64,000 bases of DNA, from positions 1-64,000 of the forward strand of contig DYEV01000027.1 of assembly GCA_020725545.1 (NCBI GenBank), written 5' to 3'. Position 1 is the first letter of the stretch. Every line of letters begins with the position of its first letter. The translations under genes and the position numbers were made by a program. Below, one piece after another: positions 9,006-18,251 of the stretch. This DNA is from Desulfobacca sp. (GTDB lineage: Bacteria; Desulfobacterota; Desulfobaccia; Desulfobaccales; Desulfobaccaceae). Under the pieces are notes generated by a model that saw only the letters and a program-made list of their open reading frames with translations, did no database searches and was not told the origin of the DNA.

Positions 9006-10580
9006 ATGTCTTTTATTTCTTGGCAATTTCCCTTTTTCCTGTTGGGCTTTGTCCTTCTCTACTGGCGTCTGCCCCACCGGCCGCGGTTGTGGTTTCTGCT
9101 GCTGGGCAGCTATACCTTTTACGGCTTCTGGGATGTGCGCTTCCTGGCCCTGGTTTTTACCACCACGGTGGTGGATTACCTCTGTGCCCTGGGTATCGTC
9201 GGCGAAAAATGCCGGCCGGTGCAATGGCTGGCCTTGGTTTTTCTGCCCTTTAGCTGGCTGGCGGCCATGGCCCTAATGGTGCCGGCGGCGGGGATCGATC
9301 AAAAAGTCCTGTATACGGCCCTGGCGGCCACCGTTCTGTTTCTCGTCGGCTACGGCCTGGTCTGGCGGTTGCCGGAGGCGGCCCGACCTCGGGGGTTTCT
9401 GCTGCTGAGCCTGGGATTTTGTTTAGCAATCCTCGGATTTTTTAAGTATTTTAACTTCTTTCTCAGCTCCGCAGCCGCGGCCCTGGCCGGACTCGGATTG
9501 TCGCCGGATTGGCCCACCTTATATATTATCCTGCCGGTGGGCATTTCCTTTTATACCTTCCAGTCCTTGGGGTATGTCATCGATGTCTATCGGGGGCAGG
9601 GTCCGGTCTGCCGCGACCTCTTAGTCTTCGCGGTGTTTGATGCCTATTTTCCCCAGATGGTGGCTGGCCCCATCGAGCGGGGCCGGACGTTGATCCCCCA
9701 ATTGATCACTGATCTGAAATTTCAGGCTGCGGATCTCCATGAGGGACTTATCCGGATTTTGGTGGGTTTTTTTAAAAAAGTGTTTGTTGCCGATAATTGT
9801 GCCCTGTTGGCCAATTATGTCTTTGATCCCGGCACCAGCCTCAACGCCCCCTGGGCTTTGTTGGGCGGCGTGGCTTTTGCCTTTCAGATTTATGGGGATT
9901 TTTCCGGGTATACGGACATCGCCCGGGGCACGGCCAAACTCCTGGGAGTGGAATTGGTGCACAATTTCCACTTTCCTTATTTCGCCCGCAATCCTTCGGA
10001 TTTCTGGTCCCGTTGGCATATTTCCCTATCCACTTGGTTTCGGGATTACGTCTATATTCCCTTGGGCGGCAATCGGGGCACTGACTGGCAGACGACCCGG
10101 AATCTGCTGTTCACCATGCTTTTGGCCGGACTCTGGCATGGCGCAGCCTGGACCTTTGTCATCTGGGGGGCCTACCATGGGTTCCTGCTGCTCCTCTATC
10201 GTTTCGGCCCCTTCACCTGGCTAAACCGCAAAGAGTACAATTCTCTCGGGCTCGGCCTCCTGGCCGGGGTGATAATGACTGTCTTGACAGTGGTGGGCTG
10301 GGCCATCTTTCGCAGTCCCACCCTGGGCCACTTCTGGACCTGGCTGACCGCCCTGGGTGCTTGGGGCACCCGAACGCTCCCCTGGCACTCGTCTTTCTGG
10401 TGGCTGGCCATCCATGTGGCGCCGCTATTGCTGCTCCAGGGGTTGACCTGGCGCCGGGCTGATGAAACCAAACTCCTGGATCTGCCCTGGGTGGCGCGCG
10501 GGGTGATTTATGCGCTCTTGTTCATCCTCGTGGTCTCCTCCACAGCCCAGGACCAGGAATTTATTTACTTTCAATTCTGA
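9006..10580 (+). CDS. MBOAT-family O-acyltransferase (AlgI-like)
   Basis: A 524-residue polytopic membrane protein with many hydrophobic segments. The MBOAT core is clear: PSDFWSRWHISLSTWFRDYVY, with the conserved GLWHGAAW motif whose His is residue 378. Relatives such as AlgI and DltB transfer acetyl or other acyl groups across the membrane to polysaccharides or teichoic acids. The downstream gene encodes an SGNH protein and overlaps by one base (TGATG), so the two are coupled. No polysaccharide synthase is nearby, so the acceptor is unknown. Confidence 0.9.
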   Translation: MSFISWQFPFFLLGFVLLYWRLPHRPRLWFLLLGSYTFYGFWDVRFLALVFTTTVVDYLCALGIVGEKCRPVQWLALVFLPFSWLAAMALMVPAAGIDQKVLYTALAATVLFLVGYGLVWRLPEAARPRGFLLLSLGFCLAILGFFKYFNFFLSSAAAALAGLGLSPDWPTLYIILPVGISFYTFQSLGYVIDVYRGQGPVCRDLLVFAVFDAYFPQMVAGPIERGRTLIPQLITDLKFQAADLHEGLIRILVGFFKKVFVADNCALLANYVFDPGTSLNAPWALLGGVAFAFQIYGDFSGYTDIARGTAKLLGVELVHNFHFPYFARNPSDFWSRWHISLSTWFRDYVYIPLGGNRGTDWQTTRNLLFTMLLAGLWHGAAWTFVIWGAYHGFLLLLYRFGPFTWLNRKEYNSLGLGLLAGVIMTVLTVVGWAIFRSPTLGHFWTWLTALGAWGTRTLPWHSSFWWLAIHVAPLLLLQGLTWRRADETKLLDLPWVARGVIYALLFILVVSSTAQDQEFIYFQF

Positions 10581-11569
10581 TGATAAGACGCCTCTTTGCC
10601 GATTTTCTCTTGGCCCTTTGCCTGTTGTTGGTGGCTGAACTGGCGGTGCGTCTGTTTCTGCCCCACGATGTCAGCGGCAGATTTTCTTATGGCTACGACC
10701 GGGAGGCCGGTTTTGTGGAATCGGGGGAGGTTGTCCGGTTGGTGCGGGCCGGCGGCCGCCGCTTCCATCCTCAGACCTTTAGTCGGCGCCGGCCGCCGGA
10801 CACCCTGCGGATTATGGTGATCGGCGATTCCGTACCGCGGGGGCCCAGTCTGGCGGCGGCTTACCCGGGGCAGCTCCAGGAGCTCCTGGCGGCCGCGGGA
10901 ATGAAGGTCGAGGTCATCAATCTGGCCATCCCCGGTTTTGGCGCCCGCCGCAGCCGCTTGGTGGTGGAAAAAATTCTGCAGTATGAGCCCAGCCTGATAA
11001 TCTTGCACCTCAATGATTCCAATGAATATGAAGATGAACGGGAATACCGCCGCAGTCGGGAATTCCAGGGTTGGCATCCCCGCCATTGGCTGATGAAGAG
11101 CTTTATCCTGGCCCGGGCCTATGAGATCAAGACTGAAAAATTGCAGTGGCGCCTCCTGCCGGAAACAATTCGCCAACAGCAACTGCTCAACGACGCCGAC
11201 GCGGAATTGGCCGCTTCCCTGGATGAGGCCCAACAACGCCGCTGGCAGCAGCGCTTCTGGGAGACCACTCGAGAGACGGTGGCTCTGATCCGGGAACGGA
11301 GCATTCCTGTCATCCTGGTGATCCAGGCCTCTCGGCAGGCCGGCGACCAGGGTCCTGAGCGCCTGGACGACCACGGCCTGGGGGCATTAGCACAGTCCCT
11401 CCAAGGTCCGGGGGTCCAGGTGGTGTCCATGGGACAGGTCTTCTCCGGTCTGAATCCGCTCAGGCAGTACTTTGCCGACAGCGCCCACCTGACTCCGACC
11501 GGACACCGGCGTCTGGCCGCAGCCCTAGCCGCAGTGATACGAGGAAGAGGGCAGGGGGCAGGGCATTAA
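10580..11569 (+). CDS. SGNH/GDSL hydrolase-fold protein, partner of the MBOAT transferase
   Basis: A 329-residue protein with an N-terminal hydrophobic anchor (residues about 5-25) that places the rest outside the membrane. SGNH block I is IGDSVPRG (near residue 82), an Asn-containing block is LHLNDSNE, and block V is DSAHLTPTGH with the catalytic Asp-His pair. In AlgI/AlgJ/AlgX and PatA/PatB systems such a protein takes the acyl group from the MBOAT partner and moves it to the sugar, or removes it. I infer the same here from the one-base overlap with the MBOAT gene. Confidence 0.82.
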   Translation: MIRRLFADFLLALCLLLVAELAVRLFLPHDVSGRFSYGYDREAGFVESGEVVRLVRAGGRRFHPQTFSRRRPPDTLRIMVIGDSVPRGPSLAAAYPGQLQELLAAAGMKVEVINLAIPGFGARRSRLVVEKILQYEPSLIILHLNDSNEYEDEREYRRSREFQGWHPRHWLMKSFILARAYEIKTEKLQWRLLPETIRQQQLLNDADAELAASLDEAQQRRWQQRFWETTRETVALIRERSIPVILVIQASRQAGDQGPERLDDHGLGALAQSLQGPGVQVVSMGQVFSGLNPLRQYFADSAHLTPTGHRRLAAALAAVIRGRGQGAGH

Positions 11570-11572
11570 GGC

Positions 11573-11601
11573 CCGGGGAGGGGGCACATCCCCCTCCCCG
11601 G
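11573..11601. terminator. strong bidirectional hairpin between convergent genes
   Basis: A perfect 12-bp stem, CCGGGGAGGGGG and its complement, surrounds the loop CACAT (11585-11589). It is followed on the plus strand by ATAGCACTTTT. It lies between the SGNH gene and the convergent DUF1015 gene, as expected for a shared terminator. Confidence 0.65.
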
Positions 11602-11637
11602 ATAGCACTTTTACCACAACCCAGCGGCTGGTACGGA

Positions 11638-12984
11638 TCAGACCGTCTCGGTGGGATCGATGAGATGCATCACCGGACCCGCCGGCACCTTGGGGTAAAA
11701 ATAAGTAGATTTGCGGGGCATGATCAGGCCGCTGCTGGCCACTTCCTGGACGTGTTCGATGCGCGTCGGGTTCAACAGAAAAACCAGCCCGACCGTGCCC
11801 TGCTCCAAGGCCGTCAGGGCGCCGGCCACGGTACTGTCGTAAGTGAAGATGTGTTCATCATCCTGGTGGTCGTTGTCTAATCCCATAACCTTTTCAAAGA
11901 TCAAGAAGTTCAGGGCAACGACGTCCAATTTGGTGAGGACCGGCGGGAGATGGGCGGTTAGAGGACTATCCATGACGCCGGCTTTGAGTTTGAGGAGATA
12001 AGCCCGGTGGGAGGCTGTGACCACGACCAGGGCGGTGCCGTGTTGACCGGCCTCAGACAGGGCCTGCCCTAAGGCGGCTGCATTGGCGGCTAATGGCGGG
12101 GGGGCCAGGCTCAGCGGCGTGACTTCGAAATACTGGGGCAACTGCGCCAGAAGGGCCTCTTCGGAGAAGTTTGGCAGACGTCGGACGTCCACCAGCCGAT
12201 GGGCCGGACGAATGACCAGGTCGGGGTCCAACATGTTGCTCAGATACATGAGGACGTAATTAAAACTGGCCTGAGGCGGCGCTTGGGGATGGCGTTCTTG
12301 CAGCCAGTTGCGGTAGGCGAGAGCGGTCTCATAGCGGTGGTGGCCGTCAGCAATGAAAATGGGCAGGTCGGCCAGGCTGGCCGCGGCCGCCCGGATGGCC
12401 TGGGGATCGGTGACCCGGAAAAACCGGTGTTGCGACCCCTCATAATCACGGAAGGCAAACAGCGGAGCCGCGGGCACACCGTGGCGCAGTCCATCCAAGA
12501 CCAGATCGCGGCTATCAGGATAGAGGGCGAAGACCGCGGACAAATGGGCTTGCACCTGCAACATCAGCTTAAAGCGATCGGTTTTATGGGCCGAAAAGGT
12601 TTTTTCATGGGGACGCACGATACCGCTGTCAAAAGACTCCAGACGCACCAGACCGACCAAAGCCCGCCGGGTGTGGGGCTGACCTTCCAGCTGATAATCG
12701 GTTTCCCAATAAAACAGAGCCGGCACGGTATCCCGGATCAGAATGCCTTGCTGCAGCCAGGCCCGTAATTGGACCCCGGCCTGCTGGTAGCGCGAATCGG
12801 GATCAGGATTAGTGGCCGGGGGCTGCGGCAGGATCAGGCGAATGATATTGTAGGGATGCTGCTCATAAAACCGGGCCTGCTGTTCGGGCGAGATGACGTC
12901 GTAGGGAGGTGTGACAATGGGGCCAAGATCCGGAACTCTTTCAGGATTATAATGCAACGCCCGCCAGGGCACGAGTACGGCCAT
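11638..12984 (-). CDS. DUF1015 family protein
   Basis: A 448-residue protein matching the DUF1015 family from end to end: the N-terminal VPWRALHYNPERV, VTPPYDVIS, the central FIADGHHRYETALAYR signature and a C-terminal PRKSTYFYPKVPAG. The family is widespread in anaerobes and is often described as an uncharacterised HPB-like protein; the GHHRYE block looks like an active or ligand site. It is a single gene with no operon partner, and its biochemical role is not established. Confidence 0.88.
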   Translation of the reverse strand: MAVLVPWRALHYNPERVPDLGPIVTPPYDVISPEQQARFYEQHPYNIIRLILPQPPATNPDPDSRYQQAGVQLRAWLQQGILIRDTVPALFYWETDYQLEGQPHTRRALVGLVRLESFDSGIVRPHEKTFSAHKTDRFKLMLQVQAHLSAVFALYPDSRDLVLDGLRHGVPAAPLFAFRDYEGSQHRFFRVTDPQAIRAAAASLADLPIFIADGHHRYETALAYRNWLQERHPQAPPQASFNYVLMYLSNMLDPDLVIRPAHRLVDVRRLPNFSEEALLAQLPQYFEVTPLSLAPPPLAANAAALGQALSEAGQHGTALVVVTASHRAYLLKLKAGVMDSPLTAHLPPVLTKLDVVALNFLIFEKVMGLDNDHQDDEHIFTYDSTVAGALTALEQGTVGLVFLLNPTRIEHVQEVASSGLIMPRKSTYFYPKVPAGPVMHLIDPTETV

Positions 12985-13450
12985 ACGTGTCGATCCTTGT
13001 TGATAGTTAATTTAAAGTATCAATTTTATCAAATTTTTCCTGAACGTCAACCCAATCCGGTCGAGGCAACCCGGCCCTGGACGGCGGAATATCAAAGACT
13101 CGGCCAGCAGGCCGGATCATTTGGAACTGGAAAGGGGCGGACCATGAAAAAGCTGTTGATTTTTTGAAACGTCTCAGGTATACATTCGGTATATTTTGCT
13201 TATTTTTGCGGACATTAGAAGGAAGCGAACTGTTAGTGCTGTTTTAAGGGTAGTGCCGCTGTTGCCCTGAAGGGCAGGGAGCGGCCAGAAAACTGAGGCC
13301 TGTTATTCGTCGTTGCTCTCATGGGTTTTATCAATAAGAATACTTAAGACACAAGCTTACCCACCCTTAAAAGTTAGCACCCACCTACAGACAATCTGCT
13401 CTCAGAGCGCCTCAGGCAAACCAATACGGCAGGTATTTTCCATATTAGGT
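12985..13450. other. intergenic region ahead of hisC with a stem-loop
   Basis: No gene recognised. GCCGCT (13255-13260) pairs with AGCGGC (13280-13285), and inside it GCCCT/AGGGC makes a nested hairpin. The element could be a 5' leader structure or a terminator. There is no run of His codons, so His attenuation is not supported. Confidence 0.45.
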
Positions 13451-14551
13451 ATGTTTGAAGCATTAGTACCTATACATATTGCCACCTTAGCGGCCTATCC
13501 GCCCGGTAAACCTTTGGAGGAACTGGAACGGGAACTTGGCATTACCGATTCCATTAAATTGGCCTCCAACGAAAACCCGTTGGGTCCTTCGCCTTTGGCT
13601 CTGCGGGCCATTGCCGGCCAGCTCAACCGCCTGCATCGCTATCCCGATGCCAACGCCTATTACCTCAAGCAGCGTTTGAGTCGGCATTTACAGGTGGCCC
13701 CGGCCCAGCTGATCTGCGGCAATGGTTCTGATGAAATTTTGGAACTGATTATGCGGGCCTTTGTCCAGCCGGGCCAGGAAGTCATCAGTGCTGCGCCTTC
13801 TTTTTTGATGTATGGCCTGTTGACTCAGGGCGCCGGCGGGATTTTTCGGCCGGTGCCGTTGAAAAACTTTGCCGTCGATCTGGGCGCTATTTTACAGGCT
13901 GTTACCGACCGGGCCAAAGTGATCATTATCAATAATCCGAATAATCCCACCGGCACGGCGGTGAGCCGCTCAGACTGGGAGGATTTTTTAGAGGCGCTGC
14001 CCCCACAGGTTATAGTCGTAGTCGATGAAGCCTATATTGAATTTGCCGAGACGCCGACGGTGCCCCAAGGTTTAGAGTATCTCCGGGAGGACCGGCCGCT
14101 CATCGGTCTGCGCACCTTTTCCAAGGCCTATGGCCTGGCGGGGTTGCGCATCGGCTACGGGTATGGCCCCAGCACTCTGATCGGCTACTTGGATCGGCTG
14201 CGCTCGCCCTTTAACGTCAATTCGTTGGCCCAAGCTGCGGCGGTGGCCGCCCTGGATGACGACGATTTTTTGGCCCGCACCCGGCAGGTGGTCAAAGAAG
14301 GCTTGGCCTACATCTGCGGCGCCTTGGATCAGCTGGGGGTCCCTTATATCCCCACTCAGACAAATTTTCTGCTCATCCAGGTGGGGCGGGACAGTCGGGA
14401 AGTATATGAGCAGATGCTGCGCCAGGGAGTGATCATCCGGGCCATGGGCAGTTATCAGTTGCCGGAATATATCCGGGTTAATGCCGGTTTGCCGGAGGAA
14501 AACCAGAGATTTATCGCAACGTTCAAGCGGGTCATGGGTTATGGCGACTGA
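13451..14551 (+). CDS. hisC: histidinol-phosphate aminotransferase
   Basis: A 366-residue fold-type I PLP aminotransferase. SNENPLGPSP near residue 40, the NNPNNPTG motif, VVDEAYIEF and the Schiff-base lysine K225 in TFSKAYGLAG are all present, plus the C-terminal RVNAGLPEEN arginine block. It converts histidinol phosphate and 2-oxoglutarate in histidine synthesis. The start at 13451 (MFEALVPIHIATLAAYPPGK) is chosen because homology begins there; the open frame extends upstream without a better start. It overlaps cmk by 11 nt. Related enzymes act on aromatic or other amino acids, so substrate range is inferred. Confidence 0.9.
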   Translation: MFEALVPIHIATLAAYPPGKPLEELERELGITDSIKLASNENPLGPSPLALRAIAGQLNRLHRYPDANAYYLKQRLSRHLQVAPAQLICGNGSDEILELIMRAFVQPGQEVISAAPSFLMYGLLTQGAGGIFRPVPLKNFAVDLGAILQAVTDRAKVIIINNPNNPTGTAVSRSDWEDFLEALPPQVIVVVDEAYIEFAETPTVPQGLEYLREDRPLIGLRTFSKAYGLAGLRIGYGYGPSTLIGYLDRLRSPFNVNSLAQAAAVAALDDDDFLARTRQVVKEGLAYICGALDQLGVPYIPTQTNFLLIQVGRDSREVYEQMLRQGVIIRAMGSYQLPEYIRVNAGLPEENQRFIATFKRVMGYGD

Positions 14552-15224
14552 TTGCCGCCGGCGGCTCATTGTGACGGTGGACGGTCCGGCCGGCTCCGGC
14601 AAAAGCACCCTGGCCAAACGCCTGGCCCGACGGGCTAACCTGCGGTATCTGGAAAGCGGCGCTTTTTATCGGGCCGCCGCCTGGCTGGCGATCCGGGGCG
14701 AAGGAGATCTTACTGACCCCGAATGGCTGGCGGCGTTATTGACCGCCACCCCAGTGGAGGTCATGCCGGGGCAGGATAGGTTTTTTCTAACCGTGGCCGG
14801 GCAGGACATCACCCAGGACCTGCGTCTGCCCCAGATAAGTCAAAATGCCTCGCTGGTGGCGACCTTGCGGCCGGTGCGCCAATGGGTCTTGACCAAGCTG
14901 CGGGCTCTGGGGGCCGCAGGCGGGCTGGTGGCCGAAGGCCGGGATATGGGCAGCCGGGTCTTTCCCGAGGCCGAGGTAAAAATCTATCTGGACGCCTCCC
15001 TGGCCGTGCGGGCCCATCGCCGTTGGCTGGAGCTGCAGGCCCAAGGGAATAATGTCAGCGAAGCAGAGGTCCTCCGGGATATGGCCCAACGGGATCAACG
15101 GGATCGGGAACGGCAGGAGGATCCGTTGCGGGTTCCCCAAGGGGCCTACTGCCTTGACAGCACGGCCTCTGATCCGGACCGGATGGAGGAGATCTGTTTT
15201 CAGCTGATCCAAGCACATCTATAA
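14541..15224 (+). CDS. cmk: cytidylate kinase
   Basis: A 227-residue protein. The P-loop is DGPAGSGKSTLAK (about residues 14-26), followed by the LRYLESGAFYRAAA NMP-binding region, the AEGRDMGSRVFPEAEVKIYLDAS block typical of CMP kinases and a lid rich in Arg/Asp (RDQRDRERQ). It phosphorylates CMP/dCMP to the diphosphates. The start ATG lies inside the end of hisC, giving an 11-nt overlap and likely coupling. hisC-cmk-rpsA order matches the common cmk-rpsA linkage. Confidence 0.94.
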   Translation: MATDCRRRLIVTVDGPAGSGKSTLAKRLARRANLRYLESGAFYRAAAWLAIRGEGDLTDPEWLAALLTATPVEVMPGQDRFFLTVAGQDITQDLRLPQISQNASLVATLRPVRQWVLTKLRALGAAGGLVAEGRDMGSRVFPEAEVKIYLDASLAVRAHRRWLELQAQGNNVSEAEVLRDMAQRDQRDRERQEDPLRVPQGAYCLDSTASDPDRMEEICFQLIQAHL

Positions 15225-15324
15225 GATTTTCTGCTGGCCGTCGGCAACCGTCCAGACAGCGTGGCGGTCGGCCTAGAGGGATAAAAACCCGAGAGGGTTA
15301 AAAATATAGGTTCAGGGGGTAGGG

Positions 15325-17172
15325 ATGACATCGGACAATACTTTTAACGTCACAGAAGAACAGGTAGCCACGGCTGCCCCAAACACCACGGGGGAGGAAA
15401 AACCGGAACAGGGTCCTTCCCAGGGCTCGGATGTCCAGACTGCCGAGTCCGAGGAGATGAAAGATCTGGGCGGCAGCTTTGACCAGCTGCCCGATCTTTA
15501 TGAGGAAAGTCTGAAACAATACCAGGAAGGTGAAGTTGTCAGCGGCCGGATCGTGGCCGTGGATAAAGATTACGTCATCGTCGACATCGGCTATAAATGC
15601 GAAGGCCACATTCCCATTCATGAGTTTTTGGATGCCGGTGGCGAAAATACCGCCAGGGTCGGCGACCAAGTGGACGTCCTGCTGGAAAGGCGTGATGATG
15701 AAGAAGACATCATCCTGCTCTCCAAAGAAAAGGCCTCCAAGATTAAGGTCTGGGAAGAAATCAGCGCCGCCTATCAACAGGATGGCGAGATTGAAGGCAA
15801 CGTCGTGGCCAAAGTCAAGGGCGGCTTATCCGTCGATTTGGGCGGTGTCACTGCTTTCTTGCCCGGCTCCCAGGTCGATCTGCAGCCGGTGCGCAATATT
15901 GACAACCTCATTGGCCAGACCTATAAGTTTAAGATTCTCAAATACAATAAAAAACGCCGGAATGTAGTTCTCTCCCGCCGAGTCATTTTGGAAAAAGAAC
16001 GGGCTGAGCAGAAGGCCGCCACCCTGGCAACCCTCGAAGAAGGCAAAGTCGTAACCGGGACCGTCAAGAATATTACCGATTACGGCGTCTTTGTGGATCT
16101 GGGCGGCATCGACGGTCTGCTGCATGTCACCGACATGTCCTGGGGACGCATCGGTCATCCTGCCGACCTCTTTCAGGTGGGCGACACCATCCAGGTCAAG
16201 ATCTTGAGCTTTGACCGGGAAAACGAAAAAGTCTCCCTCGGTCTGAAACAGTTGGTGGAAGATCCCTGGCTTACCGCGTCGGAAAAGTATCCGGTGGGGC
16301 AACGGGTGCAAGGCAAGGTGGTCAGCCTGACCGATTACGGTGCTTTTGTGGAGTTGGAGCCGGGGGTTGAGGGCCTCATCCACGTATCCGAGATGTCTTG
16401 GACCAAGAAAGTCCGCCATCCCTCCAAAATCGTCTCCATCGGCGATATCGTCGAAGCCCAGGTTCTGGATATTGATACGGCGAAAAAACGCATCTCTCTG
16501 AGCATGAAGCACGTGGAGCCCAACCCCTGGGATGTCATCGGTGAAAAATATCCGGAAGGTACCGTCATCGAAGGCAAGATCAAAAATATCACGGACTTCG
16601 GAATTTTTATCGGCATCGATGAAGGCATCGACGGGTTGGTGCATATCTCTGACATTTCCTGGACCAAGCGCATCAAACATCCTTCCGAGGTTTTTAAAAA
16701 GGGTCAGGAAGTTCAGGCCAAGGTCCTAAAAATTGACAAAGAAAACGAACGTTTCTCTTTGGGCATTAAACAACTTACCGACGATCCCTGGAAGACCATC
16801 GACCAGCGCTACCCCATCGGCAAAACTGTCACCGGACTGGTGACCAACAAGACCGATTTCGGGGTCTTCATCGAGCTGGAAGAAGGGATTGAAGGCCTGA
16901 TCCACGTCTCGGAATTGAGTCGGGATAAGAATAAGCCCCTCCAGATTGAAGTGGGTGATATGGTGACTGCCAAAGTGATCAACGTATCGCCCAAGGATCG
17001 CAAGATCGGCTTGAGTGTCCGTAAGTTGGAGACCGACCAGGAGCAATCGGTCTATCGTGATTACCTCCACTCCCGCCAGGAAGCCACCACACCGCTGGGC
17101 GAGCTGTTGCAGGAGCGTTTGGAGGAGAGCGAACTGCTGAAACAGGAAGAGAAACAAGAAGATTCAGACTAG
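15325..17172 (+). CDS. rpsA: 30S ribosomal protein S1
   Basis: A 615-residue protein with six S1 RNA-binding repeats. The last four are very regular, each about 87 residues with blocks such as GVFVDLGGIDGLLH, GAFVELEPGVEGLIHVSEM, GIFIGIDEGIDGLVHISDI and GVFIELEEGIEGLIHVSEL. The N-terminus is an acidic, low-complexity leader of about 50 residues and the C-terminus is Glu-rich. S1 binds mRNA leaders on the 30S subunit. GGGGGTAGGG precedes the ATG. It follows cmk by 100 bp. Confidence 0.96.
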   Translation: MTSDNTFNVTEEQVATAAPNTTGEEKPEQGPSQGSDVQTAESEEMKDLGGSFDQLPDLYEESLKQYQEGEVVSGRIVAVDKDYVIVDIGYKCEGHIPIHEFLDAGGENTARVGDQVDVLLERRDDEEDIILLSKEKASKIKVWEEISAAYQQDGEIEGNVVAKVKGGLSVDLGGVTAFLPGSQVDLQPVRNIDNLIGQTYKFKILKYNKKRRNVVLSRRVILEKERAEQKAATLATLEEGKVVTGTVKNITDYGVFVDLGGIDGLLHVTDMSWGRIGHPADLFQVGDTIQVKILSFDRENEKVSLGLKQLVEDPWLTASEKYPVGQRVQGKVVSLTDYGAFVELEPGVEGLIHVSEMSWTKKVRHPSKIVSIGDIVEAQVLDIDTAKKRISLSMKHVEPNPWDVIGEKYPEGTVIEGKIKNITDFGIFIGIDEGIDGLVHISDISWTKRIKHPSEVFKKGQEVQAKVLKIDKENERFSLGIKQLTDDPWKTIDQRYPIGKTVTGLVTNKTDFGVFIELEEGIEGLIHVSELSRDKNKPLQIEVGDMVTAKVINVSPKDRKIGLSVRKLETDQEQSVYRDYLHSRQEATTPLGELLQERLEESELLKQEEKQEDSD

Positions 17173-17206
17173 GACAAGGCACGCTTGGCAGAGCCATCCT
17201 CTTCCG

Positions 17207-17229
17207 GGCGGGCCGGTGTTGGGCCCGCC
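17207..17229 (+). terminator. probable rpsA terminator
   Basis: GGCGGGCC (17207-17214) pairs with GGCCCGCC (17222-17229) around GGTGTTG. TGCCCCAACTTTTC follows, so the T-run is displaced. It is 35 bp past the rpsA stop. Confidence 0.45.
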
Positions 17230-17350
17230 TGCCCCAACTTTTCTGCCTGATAACCTGGTGCCAGGGTATGCTTGGCAAACGCATAGACCGAAAGCGATAT
17301 TTTCCCCTTACCGACTCATGATGAGGCGTTCGACGCCTTAAGGTGTTGCC

Positions 17351-18241
17351 ATGGCCAATCGTTCTCCGGTGGTAATCTTTCTGTTATTGGGCGCTATTTT
17401 GCTTTTTTTCAGCGGGGTTATCCTGCTTATGCTGTCCATGACCGGAAGCCAGGTGAAGTTGGTCCGGAGCAATAAAGTGGGCGTGGTGGAGGTCACGGGG
17501 ATCATCACCGAGGCCCGGAGCACCCTGAATACCCTGAAGAAATTTCGGGAAAGCGCCGCGATCAAGGCCATTGTCCTGCGGGTCAATTCCCCGGGTGGGG
17601 CGGTGGGACCTTCCCAGGAGATTTTGGCCGAGGTCTACCGGACTCGTCAGCAGAAGAAGGTGGTGGCTTCGTTGGGCACGGTGGCGGCTTCCGGCGGATA
17701 TTATATTGCTTCGGGGGCCGATGTGATCCTGGCCAATCCAGGCACCCTCACCGGCAGTATCGGGGTGATCATGAATTTTACCAATATCGAACAGCTCACC
17801 CAGAAGTTGGGCATAGAGCTCTTTAATCTCAAGGCCGGTCGCTTTAAAGACGCCGGTTCACCCACCCGGCCCATGACTCCTGTGGAACGGGCCTATTTGC
17901 AGAAACTCATCGATAACGTCCATGAACAGTTTATTCTGGACGTGGCCCGGGGGCGCAAAATGCTGCTCCACAAAGTCCGGGAAGTGGCCGACGGCCGGGT
18001 CTTTACCGGCGAGATGGCCAAACACTTGGGGCTGGTGGATCAATTCGGCAACCTCTCCGAGGCCATTGATCTGGCCGGCCAGTTGGCCGGCTTGACGGGC
18101 AAAGTAGAGCCCGTTTACCCGCCCAGGGAACGATTTTCCCTCTTCCGGCTGCTCATGGGAGATGATCCGGAAGAACTCCTCAGCCGCTGGCTTGGACCGG
18201 GCGCGGCCAGCCCGGCATATCTCTTTGCTCCCGGCCAGTGA
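17351..18241 (+). CDS. sppA: signal peptide peptidase SppA
   Basis: A 296-residue S49-family serine peptidase of the short, single-domain type. One N-terminal membrane segment (about residues 8-30) is followed by the crotonase-like protease domain. The VNSPGGAVGPSQEI block and the nucleophile region VAASGGYYIASGAD are visible, as is GTLTGSIGVIM. It digests leftover signal peptides in the membrane. The catalytic Lys is presumably in the segment near FNLKAGRFKDAGSP. It faces the yciO-type gene tail to tail with only 10 bp between stops. Confidence 0.92.
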   Translation: MANRSPVVIFLLLGAILLFFSGVILLMLSMTGSQVKLVRSNKVGVVEVTGIITEARSTLNTLKKFRESAAIKAIVLRVNSPGGAVGPSQEILAEVYRTRQQKKVVASLGTVAASGGYYIASGADVILANPGTLTGSIGVIMNFTNIEQLTQKLGIELFNLKAGRFKDAGSPTRPMTPVERAYLQKLIDNVHEQFILDVARGRKMLLHKVREVADGRVFTGEMAKHLGLVDQFGNLSEAIDLAGQLAGLTGKVEPVYPPRERFSLFRLLMGDDPEELLSRWLGPGAASPAYLFAPGQ

Positions 18242-18251
18242 TTCCCGCCAT

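Noticed and set aside
13143-13166. Seven-codon frame MKKLLIF upstream of hisC as an attenuation leader
   Set aside because: It contains no histidine codons and lacks an attenuator arrangement.
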